Shown here: positions 34,536 through 44,007 of the stretch, in pieces
Position numbering within the stretch: position 1 is the first letter of the stretch
How the letters are laid out: each line of letters begins with the position of its first letter
Translations under genes and position numbers: made by a program
NCBI GenBank assembly: GCA_017961235.1
Contig: JAGCXQ010000005.1
Span: 149,067-213,066, forward strand
Length of the DNA stretch: 64,000 bases
Origin: Clostridiales bacterium
Lineage (GTDB): Bacteria; Bacillota; Clostridia; Saccharofermentanales; Saccharofermentanaceae
Reading direction: 5' to 3'
Notes under the pieces: model-generated
Told to the model about the DNA's origin: nothing
Database searches by the model: none
The model's input: only the letters and a program-made list of their open reading frames with translations

Positions 34536-34546
34536 CTGACCGTCTC

Positions 34547-34705
34547 CTATCTTCTTCTCTCAGAGGAGACGATGTTCATATGACGGATGCTCGGACAATC
34601 GTCACTCGTCTCGCCATGGTCATTGGACTTTTTTAGAAGCGATGCGCAGATTGCAAGACATATTCCGAATATGGTAAGAATCACGCTGATAAGAACAAAG
34701 ATCAT
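34547..34705 (-). CDS. 52-residue single-pass membrane microprotein
   Basis: ATG at 34705 follows AGGAG with a 5-base gap on the minus strand. The product begins with one hydrophobic helix (MIFVLISVILTIFGICLAIC) and ends in a charged tail. It is probably cotranscribed with the zinc-ribbon membrane protein 11 bp downstream, suggesting a partner role, which is inferred. A longer frame from TTG 34753 enters the IS remnant and is not preferred. Confidence 0.55.
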   Translation of the reverse strand: MIFVLISVILTIFGICLAICASLLKKSNDHGETSDDCPSIRHMNIVSSERRR

Positions 34706-34744
34706 ATGCACTCCTATTCCCGATAAAACAACCCCTACTTCGTC

Positions 34745-34774
34745 ATTATACAATGAAGCTTTATCGGAAGTCTA
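34745..34774 (-). promoter_or_regulatory. promoter of the microprotein gene overlapping the IS edge
   Basis: On the minus strand TAGACT (34774-34769) and TATAAT (34750-34745) are 18 bp apart and point at the gene starting at 34705. The -35 lies within the IS remnant frame, so the element may supply or have replaced part of this promoter. Confidence 0.5.
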
Positions 34775-35376
34775 CTTGTGCTTTATGCCAGTTCGGAAAA
34801 TGCTCTAAGGAAAAATACCATTCTTATCGGGGTGAGGTTGGGAAGATTGCTGACAACTTAATCAATAGAGACTTTTCAGCAACCGCGCCGTTGCAAAAAT
34901 GGACTACTGATATATCTCAATTTAACTTGCCATGGGGTAAATGTTATCTGTCGCCTATTCTGGACATGTACACAAACGAGATTGTTGCCTACGATTTATC
35001 TTTACATCCAACCTTGAATCAAGTCACTCGTATGCTAAAGAAAGCCTTTAGGCGTTTCCCTAATATACATGGTCTGATCTTACATTCGGATCAGGGATGG
35101 CAATATCAGCATGCATCCTACAGACAGTTGCTTAAGGAAAAGGAAATCGAGCAATCTATGTCTCGAAAAGGCAATTGTTACGACAACAGCATTATGGAAA
35201 CTTTCTTCGGGAGATTAAAAAACGAGATGTTCTACGGTAATGAGAAAACGTTTGCATCGTTCCAGGACTTTAAGAAAGCTATAGATAAATATATAGACTA
35301 TTACAACAACAGAAGAATTCAAGCCAAAACAAGATGGATGCCTCCTGCTGTTTACAGGAAGACATCCATCTGTTAA
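34753..35376 (+). pseudogene. truncated IS3-family transposase OrfB (DDE)
   Basis: The 207-residue frame covers the integrase core of an IS3/IS150-type OrfB. All three catalytic residues remain (Asp in WTTDIS, Asp in LHSDQGWQY, Glu in NSIMETFFGRLK), and the C-terminal RIQAKTRWMPPAVYR is typical. About 80 N-terminal residues, including the HTH_21 part, are missing compared with the usual 280-300. The first 15-20 residues do not look like transposase until KYHSYRGEVGKIA, so a small frameshift or junction lies there. No orfA is present. Confidence 0.85.
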
Positions 35377-35456
35377 AACAAATTCATTAATCTATGTGTC
35401 CAGTTTCCTGGGTACATATCATGAGTAGGCGCCTTTTGTTTTGATCAGATTTGATT

Positions 35457-36548
35457 TTATACGTTGAAGCGGAAGAGAACGACATCTCCGTCTTTCATGA
35501 CGTATTCCTTACCTTCGGATCTTACCAGCCCCTTTTCTTTTGCAGCAGTATAAGTTCCGCATGCCATCAGGTCGTCAAATGCAACAACTTCGGCACGGAT
35601 GAAGCCTCTTTCAAAGTCGGAGTGGATCTTGCCGGCAGCCTGAGGTGCTTTTGTTCCGTTCTTGATCGTCCAGGCGCGGACTTCCTGCGGTCCAGCTGTC
35701 AGGTAGGAGATAAGGCCGAGAAGTTTATAACTGGCCTGGATCATCTTATCAAGACCGGACTGGGAAAGACCGAGTTCTTCGAGGAACATGGCCTTTTCTT
35801 CAGGATCGAGCATCGCGATTTCTTCTTCGATCTTCGCAGAGATAACGACACACTCTTCTCCAGAACGTGCGGCGATCTCCTGAACGGTCTTCACATAATC
35901 GATATCCGGGTTGGAAATGTCGCTTTCTGCGATATTTGCCACATAGAGAACAGGCTTTAATGTGAGAAGTGCAAGATCTTTCAGGAATTCCGACTCTTCT
36001 TCATCGAAAGAAAGAGATCTTGCCGGCTTTTCCTGCTCGAGAACAGCCGCGATCTTCTCGTAGCAGTCCAGTTCTGCCTGGAATTTCTTGTCTCCGCCTT
36101 TCATCATCTTTCTGACTTTGTCCAGACGGCGCTCCATATATTCCATATCAGAAAGGATCAGTTCCAGTTCGATCGTCTCGATATCACGCTTCGGATCTGC
36201 GCCGCCATCAACATGAACGACATTAGAGTCATCGAAGCAGCGCACTACATGAACGATCGCATCGACTTCACGGATGTTCGCAAGGAACTTGTTTCCAAGA
36301 CCTTCACCTTTGCTGGCGCCACGGACAAGACCGGCAATATCCACGAACTCGATAACCGCAGGAGTATATTTCTCCGGATTATACATCTTTGCGAGCTCAT
36401 CCAGACGGCTGTCCGGAACAGATACTACACCGACATTCGGCTCAATGGTGCAGAAAGGATAGTTTGCGGATTCAGCGCCCGCTTTCGTGATTGCGTTAAA
36501 AAGTGTGCTTTTGCCAACATTCGGAAGACCGACGATACCCAGTTTCAT
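35457..36548 (-). CDS. ychF: YchF/OLA1-family P-loop ATPase
   Basis: Conserved Obg-related ATPase that binds ribosomes and is linked to stress and redox responses. The 363-residue protein has G1 GLPNVGKST (about 6-14), switch and DIAG motifs (VDIAGLVRGA), the family-typical NxxE-like variant of G4 (YVANIAESD), a central coiled coil and a C-terminal TGS domain (about 278-361). The G4 change explains ATP rather than GTP preference in the family. It is a single gene with ATG at 36548, divergent from the yifB-like gene. Confidence 0.96.
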   Translation of the reverse strand: MKLGIVGLPNVGKSTLFNAITKAGAESANYPFCTIEPNVGVVSVPDSRLDELAKMYNPEKYTPAVIEFVDIAGLVRGASKGEGLGNKFLANIREVDAIVHVVRCFDDSNVVHVDGGADPKRDIETIELELILSDMEYMERRLDKVRKMMKGGDKKFQAELDCYEKIAAVLEQEKPARSLSFDEEESEFLKDLALLTLKPVLYVANIAESDISNPDIDYVKTVQEIAARSGEECVVISAKIEEEIAMLDPEEKAMFLEELGLSQSGLDKMIQASYKLLGLISYLTAGPQEVRAWTIKNGTKAPQAAGKIHSDFERGFIRAEVVAFDDLMACGTYTAAKEKGLVRSEGKEYVMKDGDVVLFRFNV

Positions 36549-36700
36549 GAAATGACCTCATTTCTGTTCGTGTTTTTATACTAACAAGGCAATATTATAG
36601 CACATTTCGTGCTTTTGTCGTGTTTTGTCGAAAAAAACGCGAGATATACCATCGGCAAAAGCGTAAAATAGCGTAAATCATCAAAAAGGGAGGTATGAAT

Positions 36701-38263
36701 ATGCCGACGGTTTCATCTCACAATGCCAGAGTCAGAACAGTGTATCTATCCGGACTGGAAGGAATGGTTGCAGAGGTTGAAGCATCCATTTTCCCGGGGC
36801 TTCCCAGCTTTGAAGTCGTCGGACTTGGTGATTCATCGATCCGTGAGGCAAAGGAACGAGTCAGGGCAAGTATCCGTTCCTGCGGCTATACTTTCCCGAA
36901 CCAGCGTCTTCTTGTGAATATTTCTCCAGCATATCTTCACAAATCCGGATCATCATTTGATCTGGCTATTGCGATGGCAATACTTCTTGCATCCGGACAA
37001 GTGATAAACAGAAGAGGTGATATCGTGATTTATGGCGAACTGTCGCTTACCGGTGAGGTTCGTCCGGTTCCCGGAAGTGTATCAAGACTGCTTGCGCTTG
37101 AAGAACAGGAACATATAACATGTATCGTTCCGGATAAAGACAGAGAAGAGGCGCTGCTTCTTGGTGTTCCGGTGATTGGTGTTGATTCTCTGGTTCGGGC
37201 GATATCGGTTATATCCGGCGAAGATCCTTTTTTCGGAATTGATTCTTCGGATGAACTGATCGAGGAGGCTTTCCCTGAACCTTCTGTAGATATTTCATCA
37301 CTTCGTGGCCAGCCGGAAGCGCTCCGTGCGATCACTCTTGCTGCCGCAGGTTTTCATAATTTGCTTCTTGTTGGTTCGCCTGGTACCGGGAAATCACTCT
37401 CTGCTCGTATTTTGCAGGGTATTCTTCCACCTCTGACACGCTCGGAAAAGATCGATCTTCTCCGGGTCGAGAGTGCTCTTTCAGTGCTTCCGAGAGATAG
37501 CATCGTGTCCAGAGAACGTCCTTTCCGATACGTGCATCATACATGTACACCGTCAGCAATGGTCGGAGGAGGAAGAAATGCTGTACCCGGAGAGATCTCA
37601 AGGGCACTGAACGGAATTTTGTTTCTTGATGAACTTCCGGAGTTTTCCCCGAAAGTTCTTGATCTTTTGCGTGTACCGATTGAAACCGGTGAGATGAAGG
37701 TGTCAAGAAATAACTGTACCAATCTTTTTCCGGCAAGATTAATGCTAGTTGCTGCCATGAATCCATGCCGCTGCGGAAAGTGGCTGGAATCTCCGTCCGA
37801 GTGCACCTGTACTCCTTCCATGATCTCGTCTTATCAGGGCAAAGTCAGTGGGGCTCTGCTTGATCGAATGGATATTTACTGTACGCTGAATCACATCACG
37901 GAAGAATCTCTTCTTGAAACAATGAAGAATGATTATACGCCCGAGAGTGTTTGCTGGCGAGCCAGGATCGAAGAAATCTGGGAGATTCAATATTCCAGAA
38001 GTCAGGCGGCAGGCATCATGCCGGTAAGAAACGGTGAGTGCAGAGAGGGAAATCTTGGAGATCTGTTCCGGTTAGGTAAAAAGGAGATGGAATATGCTGC
38101 AATGGTGGCTCATCAGCTTCAGTTGTCGGTACGAGGACTCCAGCGTATGGTTCGGCTTTCAAGGACAATTGCGGATTTGGATGGGGATCCTGATGTGAAG
38201 TGTGATCATATCATCGAAGCAGTATCATTCCGTTTGCCGAAATGGGGCGAGAAAAAGATCTGA
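36701..38263 (+). CDS. YifB/ComM-family Mg-chelatase-like AAA ATPase
   Basis: AAA+ ATPase of the YifB/ComM family; ComM acts as a branch-migration helicase during natural transformation. Domains: N-terminal ChlI-like (about 18-140), the AAA core (about 188-395) with Walker A GSPGTGKS and Walker B ILFLDELPEF, a Cys cluster (CRCG and CTC) and the C-terminal helical domain. ATG 36701 is used because GGGAGG (36688-36693) is 7 nt upstream; ATG 36695 is too close. It is followed directly by dprA, another transformation gene, matching the usual pairing. Confidence 0.92.
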   Translation: MPTVSSHNARVRTVYLSGLEGMVAEVEASIFPGLPSFEVVGLGDSSIREAKERVRASIRSCGYTFPNQRLLVNISPAYLHKSGSSFDLAIAMAILLASGQVINRRGDIVIYGELSLTGEVRPVPGSVSRLLALEEQEHITCIVPDKDREEALLLGVPVIGVDSLVRAISVISGEDPFFGIDSSDELIEEAFPEPSVDISSLRGQPEALRAITLAAAGFHNLLLVGSPGTGKSLSARILQGILPPLTRSEKIDLLRVESALSVLPRDSIVSRERPFRYVHHTCTPSAMVGGGRNAVPGEISRALNGILFLDELPEFSPKVLDLLRVPIETGEMKVSRNNCTNLFPARLMLVAAMNPCRCGKWLESPSECTCTPSMISSYQGKVSGALLDRMDIYCTLNHITEESLLETMKNDYTPESVCWRARIEEIWEIQYSRSQAAGIMPVRNGECREGNLGDLFRLGKKEMEYAAMVAHQLQLSVRGLQRMVRLSRTIADLDGDPDVKCDHIIEAVSFRLPKWGEKKI

Positions 38264-38279
38264 ACCGGAGGTGATCAGT

Positions 38280-39449
38280 ATGGAAGAAAGACTTAGGACG
38301 GATCTCTTTTGCTCGCTTCTCATGGCTAATCGGATCATGACAGGAAAGCAGATCCTAAAAGCGGTAACTGAAGAGAAGATGAAATCATTAAACGAGTTCT
38401 GGGAACATCGCGATGATCTGATCACGGATGACCGTCTTACCGCTGATCAGCAGGAGAAATGGTCTCATTTTAGAGAGACTCCCGCATATCTCCGGATAGA
38501 TGAATATGTCGAATATGTCCATAAACGAAAGATCGTCTCGATGAATCGTCTGGACGAAGAGTATCCCGAATATGTCATACATCTTCCTAATATGCCATTG
38601 ATCCTGTTTTATAAAGGTGACCGGTCTCTTCTTGATAAGGGAAAGACGAGAGTCTGTATTGTAGGTACAAGAAGACCGTCAGCGTATGGAAGAAGAGTGA
38701 CCAGGGATTTTTCCGGAACACTCGCCAAACACGATCTGGTCATCGTTAGTGGATTTGCAAGAGGCGTAGATACACATGCTCATGAGGCCTGTCTGGCAAA
38801 TCATGGGAAAACGATCGCTGTATTGCCGTGCGGATTAGATAAGATCTATCCGCAGGAGAATCATGATCTTTATAACAGAATTGCCGATGAGGGACTGCTG
38901 ATATCGGAACTTTTGCCGGGAACTGAGCCGATCCGCCAGTATTTCCCGGCAAGGAACCGGATACTTTCAGCCATTTCTGATTGTGTACTGATCACCGAGG
39001 CCGGAAAAAACAGCGGTACACTTCATACAGCGAGTTTTGCTGCCACTCAAGGGAGAGAAGTCTTTGCAGTGCCAAGTATTATCTATTCAGATACAGCACA
39101 AGGAAATCTTTCGCTCCTGAAAGATGGCGCATCTATCGCATCTGAGCCGGAAGATGTGCTGGCATATCTTGCAAAAGCCGTATTCTTCCGAGAATTGGAA
39201 GAGATCAAGGACGAATACGACCGTAAGATACTTGAAAAGAAAGTCAGAGATACTCCTGAACTTCTTACTTCAGAGGAAATACGAAGGATCCTTTATGATC
39301 TGCTAAGTTCTTGTGAACTCAGCGCCGAGGAAATATGTAAAGAAAGCGGACTGCCATATCGGACGGTTATATCAGAGCTTGGGAAAATGGAACTGGAGGG
39401 ACAAATCGTAAAGGAGCGGCAAAAATATGTTTTGACAATTCGCTTTTAA
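38280..39449 (+). CDS. dprA: DNA processing protein DprA
   Basis: DprA protects incoming single-stranded DNA and loads RecA during transformation. The start is ATG 38280 after an excellent GGAGGTGATC site; an upstream frame overlapping yifB is rejected. The product is 389 residues: an N-terminal helical region, the Rossmann-like core (about 110-310) with VGTRRPSAYGRRVTR, SGFARGVDTHAHEACL and VLPCGLDKIYPQEN, and a C-terminal winged-helix-like domain (about 325-389). It forms an operon with the yifB/comM-like gene, and topA follows after a 50-bp gap, the standard Firmicutes order. Confidence 0.95.
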   Translation: MEERLRTDLFCSLLMANRIMTGKQILKAVTEEKMKSLNEFWEHRDDLITDDRLTADQQEKWSHFRETPAYLRIDEYVEYVHKRKIVSMNRLDEEYPEYVIHLPNMPLILFYKGDRSLLDKGKTRVCIVGTRRPSAYGRRVTRDFSGTLAKHDLVIVSGFARGVDTHAHEACLANHGKTIAVLPCGLDKIYPQENHDLYNRIADEGLLISELLPGTEPIRQYFPARNRILSAISDCVLITEAGKNSGTLHTASFAATQGREVFAVPSIIYSDTAQGNLSLLKDGASIASEPEDVLAYLAKAVFFRELEEIKDEYDRKILEKKVRDTPELLTSEEIRRILYDLLSSCELSAEEICKESGLPYRTVISELGKMELEGQIVKERQKYVLTIRF

Positions 39450-39499
39450 TGAATTATATATAGATACAGTCATAAAAATCTATGGGAGCATAACCAGGC

Positions 39500-41704
39500 A
39501 TGAGCAAAAACTTAGTGATCGTTGAGTCTCCGGCGAAGGCCAAGACAATCGGCAGATACTTGGGAAAAGAATATAAGATCGCAGCATCAGTAGGACATAT
39601 CCGTGACCTGCCATCCTCCACAATGGGAGTTGATGTCCGTCATGATTTTAAACCGACATATATTAATATGCGTGGAAAAGAGAAGGTCATACGCGAACTA
39701 AAGGAGCTGGCGGCATCGTCAGACCGCATCTATATCGCAACCGACCCTGACCGCGAAGGAGAAGCGATCGCCTGGCATATTGCGAAAGTCTTAAATATTG
39801 ACCTGGATGATGATTGCCGTATTTCGTTCAATGAGATCACGGAAAAAGCGATCAAAAATGCGATCATGTCCCCTAGAAAGATCGATATCGATCTTGTAAA
39901 TGCGCAGCAGGCGCGTCGTGTACTTGACCGTCTGGTAGGTTATGAACTGAGCCCTCTCCTTTGGAGTAAGGTCAGGAAGGGATTATCTGCAGGTCGTGTT
40001 CAGTCTGTTGCCACAAAACTTGTTGTTGACAGAGAAAAAGAGATCGAAGCATTTGTTCCTGAGGAATACTGGAATATCAATGCGGAACTGACTCCGCTTG
40101 AATCGGATTTCCCATTCAAGGCCAGATACCATGGCGAAAAGAAGAACGGTAAAATCGAAAAAGTGAAGATCAGCAGTAAAGAAGAGACAGATCGCCTTCT
40201 TGAAAAGATCAAAAACGGACAGTATCTGGTTGATACTGTGAAAAAAGGCAGAAAGATGCGTCAGCCATTCGCACCTTTCACTACGAGTACACTCCAGCAG
40301 GAGGCCTCAAGAAGAATCAGCTTCACATCCAGGAAGACGATGAGTGTTGCCCAGCAGCTTTATGAAGGTGTGGAGATAGCAGGTCAGGGACAGGTTGCGC
40401 TTGTATCTTATATCCGTACTGACTCTGTTCGTGTTTCCGATGAGGCCATGACAGCTGCAAGACGCCTTATCTCCGAGAAATATGGTGAGAAGTATCTGCC
40501 GAAGGCTCCGAGAAAATATGCAAATAAGAATTCTGCACAGGATGCTCATGAAGCGATCCGTCCTGCTCACTTCGAACTCGATCCGGAATCGATCAAGTCC
40601 TCTCTGAGTGTGGATCAGTATAGACTTTATAAACTGATTTGGGACCGTTTCCTTGCTTCTCAGATGGCATCTGCTGAAGTAGATACGGTTTCTCTTGATG
40701 TGATCTGTGAGAATTCCATTTTCCGCGCTCAGGGCGAAACCATTAAATTCCAGGGCTTCCTTGCTGCTTATGCGGATATCGCGGAAGAAACCACGGATGA
40801 TGATAAGAATATAAAGGCGAAACTCCCTGAATTATCGGATGGTCAGGCACTTAAGCTCCTTGATATCAAATCCGAGCAGAAGTTTACTTTGCCGCCGGCG
40901 AGATTTACGGAAGCTACGCTGATCAAGACTCTTGAGGAAAAGGGCATCGGACGTCCGTCAACTTACGCACCGACGATATCGACGATCCTTGAGAGAAACT
41001 ATATCGATAAAAAGGGAAAGATCATTTATCCGACAGATCTCGGTAAAGTGGTAACATTGCTTCTTTCGGAGAACTTTACCGAAATAGTCGATGTTTCTTT
41101 TACAGCAGACATGGAGTCGAAACTTGATGAGATCGAAGTTGGAAAGAAGGACTGGGTAAAAGTTCTTGGTGAGTTCTATCCGCCATTCCATGAATTGATC
41201 GTTAAGGCCGGATCTGCTGTTTCTAAAGTTAAGATGGAAGAGAAACAGACCGGTGAGAAATGTCCGGAATGTGGCGGTGACCTGATCATCAAAGAAGGAC
41301 GATTCGGTCAATTTGTAGCTTGCTCGCATTTCCCGGAGTGTAAGTTTACCCGCAATGTTGAAGTAACCGTTAAGGGATCTTGTCCTATCTGCGGTTCAGG
41401 TCTTGTTTCACATCGCTCTAACAAATATAAGGGCCGCGTATTCTATACGTGTGATAAGAAGGGAACAGATCCCGAGTGTGCATTTATCAGCTGGTATCTG
41501 CCGGTTGAAGGTCAGAAGTGCGATACTTGCGGCAGTTACTTGGTTTGGAAGAGATTCCGCGGACGTGCTTACCCGAAGTGCGCGAATCCGGAATGTCCTA
41601 AGAATACGGCAAAGAAGACATCTAAATCAGAAGATGAGGAAAAGCCGGCAGCAAAAGAAAAAAAGACCCGTAAAAAAGCATCTTCAGATGCAAATGAGGC
41701 ATGA
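39500..41704 (+). CDS. topA: DNA topoisomerase I
   Basis: Type IA topoisomerase relaxing negative supercoils. The 734-residue protein has an N-terminal TOPRIM domain (LVIVESPAKAKTI at about 5, DPDREGEAIAWH), the catalytic Tyr in SYIRTDSVRVS (about 311), the toroidal core, and three C-terminal zinc fingers (starting CPECG, CPICG and CDTCG), then a Lys-rich tail. It lies in the common dprA-topA-trmFO order; trmFO starts 3 bp after its stop codon. Confidence 0.97.
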   Translation: MSKNLVIVESPAKAKTIGRYLGKEYKIAASVGHIRDLPSSTMGVDVRHDFKPTYINMRGKEKVIRELKELAASSDRIYIATDPDREGEAIAWHIAKVLNIDLDDDCRISFNEITEKAIKNAIMSPRKIDIDLVNAQQARRVLDRLVGYELSPLLWSKVRKGLSAGRVQSVATKLVVDREKEIEAFVPEEYWNINAELTPLESDFPFKARYHGEKKNGKIEKVKISSKEETDRLLEKIKNGQYLVDTVKKGRKMRQPFAPFTTSTLQQEASRRISFTSRKTMSVAQQLYEGVEIAGQGQVALVSYIRTDSVRVSDEAMTAARRLISEKYGEKYLPKAPRKYANKNSAQDAHEAIRPAHFELDPESIKSSLSVDQYRLYKLIWDRFLASQMASAEVDTVSLDVICENSIFRAQGETIKFQGFLAAYADIAEETTDDDKNIKAKLPELSDGQALKLLDIKSEQKFTLPPARFTEATLIKTLEEKGIGRPSTYAPTISTILERNYIDKKGKIIYPTDLGKVVTLLLSENFTEIVDVSFTADMESKLDEIEVGKKDWVKVLGEFYPPFHELIVKAGSAVSKVKMEEKQTGEKCPECGGDLIIKEGRFGQFVACSHFPECKFTRNVEVTVKGSCPICGSGLVSHRSNKYKGRVFYTCDKKGTDPECAFISWYLPVEGQKCDTCGSYLVWKRFRGRAYPKCANPECPKNTAKKTSKSEDEEKPAAKEKKTRKKASSDANEA

Positions 41705-41707
41705 TAT

Positions 41708-43039
41708 ATGGATCAGCCTCAAATTACCATCATCGGAGCCGGTCTGGCCGGATCTGAAGCAGCATATCAGGCTTCCCGGCTTGGTGTGAAGGTCCGTCTT
41801 TATGAGATGAAACCCGTTCGTAAGAGCCCTGCGCATCACAGCGACGGTTTTGCCGAACTTGTCTGCAGTAATTCGCTCCGTTCCAATCAATTGGAGAATG
41901 GCGTAGGTCTTCTCAAAGAAGAACTCAGAATACTTGGTTCGCTGATCATGGAATCAGCAGATAAGAGCCAGGTGCCTGCCGGTGGTGCTTTAGCTGTTGA
42001 TCGAGAAGAGTTTTCCGGTTATATTACCAAGAAGATCATGGATGATCCGAATATTGAGGTGATCTATGATGAGATCCACAGTATTCCGTCAGATGGGATC
42101 ACTGTAATTGCAACAGGTCCTTTGACGGATGGAGATCTCTATGACAGTATCATGGAGAAGATCGGTCATCAGGATATGCATTTTTTCGATGCAGCAGCGC
42201 CTATTGTCACTGAAGCGAGTATCGATAGAACGATCTGCTTTGCCATGTCCCGATATGGAAAAGGCGGAGACGATTACCTGAATTGCCCGATGAATGAGGA
42301 AGAATACCGTCGTTTCTATGATGCTTTAGTATCTGCAGAACTTGCAGATGTTAAGGGCTTTGATAAGGAAACCGTATTTGAAGGGTGTATGCCTATAGAA
42401 ACGATGGCTAAGCGTGGATATGATACGATGCGTTTCGGCCCGTTAAAACCGGTTGGCCTGATCGATCCGAGAACCGGAGAAGAGCCGTATGCCTGTGTTC
42501 AGCTCCGTCAGGATGACAGAAGTGCTTCTATTTACAATATCGTCGGGTTTCAGACACGATTGAAGTTCCCGGAGCAAAAGAGAGTGTTTCAGATGATCCC
42601 GGGACTTCAGAATGCTGAGTTTTCAAGGTATGGTGTCATGCATCGGAATACTTATATTGAGTCTCCGAAACTGCTTGACTCTTCGTATCGGATGAAGGAT
42701 GATAAGAATGTCTTTTTTGCAGGGCAGATCACCGGGGTTGAGGGGTATATCGAGTCAACGGCTTCCGGATATATTGCCGGCTATTACGCAGCGCTGCAGG
42801 CGCTTGGAATAGAAAGTCCGGTTCAGTTTTCTGCGGAAACGATGATTGGCGCGATGGCATCATACATATCGGATCCCGGTGTCCGCCATTTTGCGCCGAT
42901 GAATGCTAATTTCGGACTTGTAGCCCCGCTGGGTTATAAAGTAAAAGGAAAAAAGAAAGAGAAGAATCTTGCCTATGCAGAGCGGGCATTGGCACAGGTC
43001 TGTGAAAACAGAAAGGTAATGGAGAGTCTTTGGAAATGA
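41708..43039 (+). CDS. trmFO: tRNA (uracil-54-C5)-methyltransferase, folate-dependent
   Basis: FAD enzyme that makes ribothymidine at U54 of tRNAs using methylenetetrahydrofolate. The 443-residue protein has the dinucleotide motif IGAGLAGSEAAYQ at its N-terminus, the CSNSLRSNQLENGVGLLKEE segment, the CMPIETMAKRG motif and the FAGQITGVEGYIESTASG segment, all typical of TrmFO. GAGG at the end of topA serves as its ribosome-binding site. The next membrane-protein gene overlaps its stop codon by ATGA. Confidence 0.96.
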   Translation: MDQPQITIIGAGLAGSEAAYQASRLGVKVRLYEMKPVRKSPAHHSDGFAELVCSNSLRSNQLENGVGLLKEELRILGSLIMESADKSQVPAGGALAVDREEFSGYITKKIMDDPNIEVIYDEIHSIPSDGITVIATGPLTDGDLYDSIMEKIGHQDMHFFDAAAPIVTEASIDRTICFAMSRYGKGGDDYLNCPMNEEEYRRFYDALVSAELADVKGFDKETVFEGCMPIETMAKRGYDTMRFGPLKPVGLIDPRTGEEPYACVQLRQDDRSASIYNIVGFQTRLKFPEQKRVFQMIPGLQNAEFSRYGVMHRNTYIESPKLLDSSYRMKDDKNVFFAGQITGVEGYIESTASGYIAGYYAALQALGIESPVQFSAETMIGAMASYISDPGVRHFAPMNANFGLVAPLGYKVKGKKKEKNLAYAERALAQVCENRKVMESLWK

Positions 43040-43914
43040 ATCATCAGCAGCTGAATACAGATGATTGGAAGAAAGTAGAGAGAAAGAGAGGATTTTTCCG
43101 TTCTTACGCACGTGACTTCGGAAAAGTTTCAGCCGGAAACTTCGTGTTGCTGGTCGGTAATATGATCGTTTTTGTGCTGGCTCTTTGTGTGGTCATGCTG
43201 CTTTTCCCCATGATCATTCCGCAGTTCATGCCGGATAAACTCAAGGATTACATAATCGGTACCGGACTTGTTGACGAATCGCTTGTTACGGATGATGCGG
43301 TCAATAATATGTATTATCTTATGACAATGATCGCTTCTTTTATGCTCTGTGGTTTTAATCTGGTTGCGAACGGACCTGTATGCTCGGCGGTAAGTTACTA
43401 TTATAAGAATGTTCTCATCGGAGAAAATTCCTTCAAGGACGATATCAAGAAGGGCCTGAAGGATAACTGGAAGAAGTCCCTTGGAGCGATGTTTGTATCA
43501 CTGATCGTTACCTGCGTACTGCTTTTTAATATCGGCTATTATCAGAATGGTCCGATGAGTGAAGGCGCAATGGGCATGGCAGCAAAGTCCTTCTTTTTCT
43601 GTGTTCTTTCCTATTGGTGCTGCATGCAGCTGTTTATTTATCCTCTGATTGCATGTGTAGATCTTTCCTTTAAAGAAGTGTATAGAAATGCGGCGATCAT
43701 GGCTGTTAAGAATTTCCCGCTGGCACTTCTGGTGTTCGTTATTCAGGCGGTCTTATTCGGATTCCTGCCATTTATGCTTGTCTTCGTAGTTGGTTCACTC
43801 GGATATGGTATAGCTATGCTCCTGTATCTTTTGTTTTCATTCGGTTTTATTGGATATATATCCATGTACCTCACATGGCGTGCGATCCAGAAAATCATCC
43901 AGACAGAAGACTGA
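43036..43914 (+). CDS. DUF624/YesL-like integral membrane protein
   Basis: A 292-residue membrane protein with a charged cytosolic N-terminus (about 1-35) and about six hydrophobic helices; ATG 43036 overlaps the trmFO stop codon and is preferred over TTG 43030. The pattern of a long first helix, a loop, paired helices and FKEVYRNAAIMAVKNFPLA between helices resembles YesL/DUF624 proteins, but the match is from pattern only. No enzymatic motif. It lies just before the promoter of the phospho-signalling cassette and is not clearly part of it. Confidence 0.6.
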   Translation: MNHQQLNTDDWKKVERKRGFFRSYARDFGKVSAGNFVLLVGNMIVFVLALCVVMLLFPMIIPQFMPDKLKDYIIGTGLVDESLVTDDAVNNMYYLMTMIASFMLCGFNLVANGPVCSAVSYYYKNVLIGENSFKDDIKKGLKDNWKKSLGAMFVSLIVTCVLLFNIGYYQNGPMSEGAMGMAAKSFFFCVLSYWCCMQLFIYPLIACVDLSFKEVYRNAAIMAVKNFPLALLVFVIQAVLFGFLPFMLVFVVGSLGYGIAMLLYLLFSFGFIGYISMYLTWRAIQKIIQTED

Positions 43915-43947
43915 TTCTCAATGTATTGAATCTTTTTGATTAGTTTA

Positions 43948-43977
43948 TTGTACTTTTATCTTCAAATACGCTAAAAT
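43948..43977 (+). promoter_or_regulatory. promoter of the phospho-signalling cassette
   Basis: TTGTAC (43948-43953) and TAAAAT (43972-43977) with an 18-bp spacer. The five genes after it have gaps or overlaps of at most a few bases, so this could drive the whole cassette. Confidence 0.6.
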
Positions 43978-44007
43978 AGAGTGAAATCGTTAGCGAGGTG
44001 TATGCGA

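Larger units (their letters stand above)
34741..35416 (+). mobile_element. 5'-truncated IS3-family insertion sequence remnant
   Basis: The right end is intact: TGTGTCCAGTTTCCTGGGTACA at 35395-35416, whose complement starts TGTACCCAGG as typical of IS3-family ends (5'-TG...CA-3'). The element holds most of the orfB transposase, but orfA and the left end are missing, so it cannot move by itself. The left breakpoint is somewhere near 34740, inferred from where the transposase similarity and chromosomal promoter meet. No target duplication can be shown without the left end. Confidence 0.78.

Noticed and set aside
34753..34810. possible frameshift restoring a longer transposase
   Set aside because: Another frame gives only a few transposase-like residues (CFMPVRKM) before a stop; too short to support a reconstruction.
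33234..35436. 10-bp direct repeat AGGCGCCTTT at 33234-33243 and 35427-35436 as target duplication of a larger element
   Set aside because: IS3 elements make 3-5 bp duplications, the core GGCGCC is self-complementary and T-flanked as in terminator arms, and the enclosed genes look native.
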